The translations under genes and the position numbers were made by a program. Positions 62,283 through 64,000 of a stretch of 64,000 nt of DNA are shown piece after piece (position 1 is the stretch's first letter; each line of letters begins with the position of its first letter). The stretch spans positions 62,001-126,000 of the forward strand of contig NZ_QARE02000014.1 of NCBI RefSeq assembly GCF_003052515.2. Reading direction: 5' to 3'. The stretch comes from Pseudomonas sp. RIT409. Lineage in GTDB: Bacteria > Pseudomonadota > Gammaproteobacteria > Pseudomonadales > Pseudomonadaceae. The notes under the pieces were generated by a model. That model made no database searches and was not told the origin of the DNA. It was given only the letters and a program-made list of their open reading frames with translations.

Positions 62283-62296
62283 ACCTAACCTTAGGT
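62283..62296. promoter_or_regulatory. Palindrome ACCTAA-CC-TTAGGT upstream of response regulator
   Basis: A perfect inverted repeat in the 296-base gap before the FixJ-like gene. A related half-site GACCTTAAG starts at 62303. It may bind the GlxA-type regulator or a response regulator. Confidence 0.4.
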
Positions 62297-62539
62297 ATGA
62301 ATTGACCTTAAGCCCCGCGCGGTACAAAGTTCACCGCATCCTGTAAGGGATGCGGACTTATCGGATGTTCTTGTTGATCCGCTTGCACCACTGAAGTGTC
62401 CCAGTACGATCCGTATATGCACTTGATTCGAACATCAAGTGGGCAGGATGGAATATCGAAGTTAGTTCAACCGCCGAGGAACGGACTCTCTTCTCATTCT
62501 GCCGGGTTTTCAACAGCAGCGATGGCAGGGGAGATTGAC

Positions 62540-63181
62540 ATGCAGAACATGATGGTTGCGACGGCGACCCGGATGGACGAGCCGGTCGTCTTCGTGGTGG
62601 ACGACGATCCGGTGCTCAGCGGTGCACTGGCCAGCCTGCTCAGGTCCGTTGGCCACCACGTCGTGGCGCTGGGCGACCCGGAGGAACTGTTCCTGCACCC
62701 GCTGGCCGGGCAAGCGGCCTGCCTGATCCTGGATGTTCGGTTGCAAGGCTACAGCGGGTTCGATCTGCAACGGCGTTTGAGCGACGCCGGCAGCCGCCTG
62801 CCGGTCATCTTCATCACCGGCTATGGCGACATTCCCATGTCGGTCCGTGCGATGAAAGCAGGGGCCGCGGATTTCCTGACCAAGCCCTTTAGCTCCCAGG
62901 ATCTGATCGACGCTGTGGCCAGGGCGCTCGCGGTATACGCCGAGTACCTGCAAAAACAGGAAGCTGTCGACGCGTTGCGCAGGCGATTCGAATGCCTGAC
63001 TCCCCGAGAGCGTCAAGTCATGGGCGGGGTCGCCAACGGGTTTCTCAATAAGCAGATCGCCAGCCAACTGGAAGTCAGCGAAATCACGGTCAAGCTTCAT
63101 CGCGCCAACATGATGAAAAAGATGCACGTGCGCACCGTCGCCGACGTGGTGCGGGCGAGTCGTCAACTGGAACTGTCGTAG
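62540..63181 (+). CDS. FixJ/NarL-like response regulator
   Basis: 213 residues, start chosen at 62540 because GGGGAG lies seven bases upstream. Receiver with VVDDDP, phospho-acceptor Asp65 (CLILDVRLQG), TGYGD and TKPF; then a LuxR-type helix-turn-helix (LTPRERQVMGGVANGFLNKQIASQLEVSEITVKLHRANMMKKM). The natural partner is the FixL-like kinase at 56644. Eleven bases precede the next gene. Confidence 0.9.
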   Translation: MQNMMVATATRMDEPVVFVVDDDPVLSGALASLLRSVGHHVVALGDPEELFLHPLAGQAACLILDVRLQGYSGFDLQRRLSDAGSRLPVIFITGYGDIPMSVRAMKAGAADFLTKPFSSQDLIDAVARALAVYAEYLQKQEAVDALRRRFECLTPRERQVMGGVANGFLNKQIASQLEVSEITVKLHRANMMKKMHVRTVADVVRASRQLELS

Positions 63182-63191
63182 CGCGGAGAGC

Positions 63192-63659
63192 ATGCACATG
63201 TCTGCAATGCCAGCCCTTGAATTCTCATTACGCGATGCCGTCCGTGCGCCCCAGGGGGCCGGCGCACCGGGCACATCCCAGGATGCGTCCGCCGATCGCC
63301 CCCTCAAAAGGCCTCAGGAGTCATTGGCGCCCTGGCGCGTCAAAAAGGCCAAGGACCTGATGATTCGGCTCATGGCCCAGGGCTGCTCGATCGAGTGGAT
63401 CGCCAGGGAGTGTGCCATTTCCAGAAGTCATTTTTCCCGCGCCTTCAAAAATGCCACCGGGATGGCGCCGCATGACTGGTTTCGCAGGGAGCAGATCCGC
63501 CGGGCAGAAGCGCTGCTGCGCCAGCGTAAATTGCCGATCTGTCAGGTGGCCCATGAATGCGGTTTTTCGGATCAATCCTACTTCACCCGAGTATTCAGGC
63601 AGTTGAATGGCATCAGTCCGAAATCCTGGCAATCCAACGCATGCCAGCCAGAGGCCTAG
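63192..63659 (+). CDS. Small AraC-type DNA-binding protein
   Basis: 155 residues. A variable, probably disordered, N-terminus (1 to about 45), then only the AraC DNA-binding part: IEWIARECAISRSHFSRAFKNATGMAPHDWFRREQIRRAEALL and ICQVAHECGFSDQSYFTRVFRQLNGISPKSW. It has no ligand domain, so its activity must be set by level or by partners. GGAG precedes the ATG. Sandwiched between two response-regulator genes. Confidence 0.88.
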   Translation: MHMSAMPALEFSLRDAVRAPQGAGAPGTSQDASADRPLKRPQESLAPWRVKKAKDLMIRLMAQGCSIEWIARECAISRSHFSRAFKNATGMAPHDWFRREQIRRAEALLRQRKLPICQVAHECGFSDQSYFTRVFRQLNGISPKSWQSNACQPEA

Positions 63660-63662
63660 TGG

Positions 63663-64000
63663 GTGGATCACATACCCCGTATCGCCATCGTCGACGACGA
63701 TCAATCCTGTCGCATGGCACTGGCCAGCCTGGTGCGTTCGCTCGGCTATGTGCCGTGTGTATGCTCAAGCGCCGAAGATTTCCTCGCGCTGATCGATGCC
63801 GAGGATGTCGATTGCCTGATCTCCGACGTGCAAATGCCCGGCATGGATGGGTTGGCCTTGCAGCGCTCGCTGCTCGCCAAGGGACGTTCGCTGCCCATCC
63901 TGTTCATCACCGCCTATCCCAAGGAGTCTGCGCGCAGAGCGGCCATCGCAGGCGGGGCCTTGTGTTTCCTGGGCAAACCGTACGACGCACAACTGATCAT
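63663..64000 (+). CDS. Response regulator, N-terminal receiver (partial)
   Basis: Begins with GTG at 63663 after AGAGG; the stop is beyond the window, 112 codons visible. Receiver motifs IAIVDDDQSC, LISDVQMPGMDG (acceptor Asp), LFITAY and GKPYDAQ are in order, closest to FixJ-type receivers. It begins three bases after the AraC gene stop and is probably co-transcribed. Confidence 0.85.
   Translation, partial: MDHIPRIAIVDDDQSCRMALASLVRSLGYVPCVCSSAEDFLALIDAEDVDCLISDVQMPGMDGLALQRSLLAKGRSLPILFITAYPKESARRAAIAGGALCFLGKPYDAQLI

Overview
The window reads as chromosomal DNA of a fluorescent-group-like Pseudomonas: high GC, dense genes with ATGA overlaps, a typical Pseudomonas REP element, a DUF1652 gene, InaA, and many two-component and LysR/AraC/TetR regulators. 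The intact zeaxanthin-glucoside type carotenoid cluster suggests a yellow-pigmented, plant- or surface-associated species. This assignment is inferred from gene content and not from a marker gene. No rRNA, tRNA, CRISPR array, insertion sequence or phage was seen.

Layout. 1-7.1 kb: the C-terminal half of an MFS exporter; the divergent pair dgdR/dgdA (2,2-dialkylglycine decarboxylase, with all catalytic residues matching the Burkholderia enzyme); a GNAT-like gene with a TetR-type operator upstream; an HSL-type esterase; an InaA-like kinase; and a divergent SDR/HxlR pair. 7.1-10.2 kb: a four-gene overlapping operon (glycosyltransferase, acyl-CoA dehydrogenase-like, PIG-L deacetylase, methyltransferase) of unknown product. 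11.5-17 kb: a six-gene stressosome operon, rsbR-rsbS-rsbT, then a fused ATPase/PP2C phosphatase, a histidine kinase and a hybrid kinase. 17.2-23.8 kb: transporters, an SDR that has lost its N-terminus next to a REP-like hairpin, a DUF1264 lipoprotein and a REP element.

23.8-31.4 kb: carotenoid genes crtE (reversed) / fni-crtX-crtY-crtI-crtB / crtZ (reversed, overlapping crtB). Together they should convert IPP/DMAPP to GGPP, phytoene, lycopene, beta-carotene, zeaxanthin and its glucosides. 31.4-43.8 kb: an EAL phosphodiesterase, glutaminase, a LexA-box-controlled divergent locus (short SRAP-type protein against small unknown proteins), an MFS/SnoaL-like operon, a large hybrid kinase, a formaldehyde-dehydrogenase-like ADH, xthA and several small proteins.

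43.8-52.7 kb: an AraC regulator followed by iorA-iorB-cytochrome c-xdhC, which together look like a periplasmic molybdenum hydroxylase feeding electrons to c-type haems, with an XdhC-type maturation factor. Next come a TetR gene whose probable operator shares 15 identical bases with one 46 kb away, and a divergent isochorismatase-like hydrolase/LysR pair. 52.7-56.6 kb: a RimK-type ATP-grasp ligase, a CorA-like transporter and a tiny membrane protein, divergent from a GNAT-C39 peptidase fusion. 56.6-64 kb: an operon of zinc ADH, AhpD-like protein, alpha/beta hydrolase and PAS sensor kinase, divergent from a GlxA-type AraC regulator and followed by a FixJ-like response regulator, a small AraC protein and a second receiver cut by the window end.
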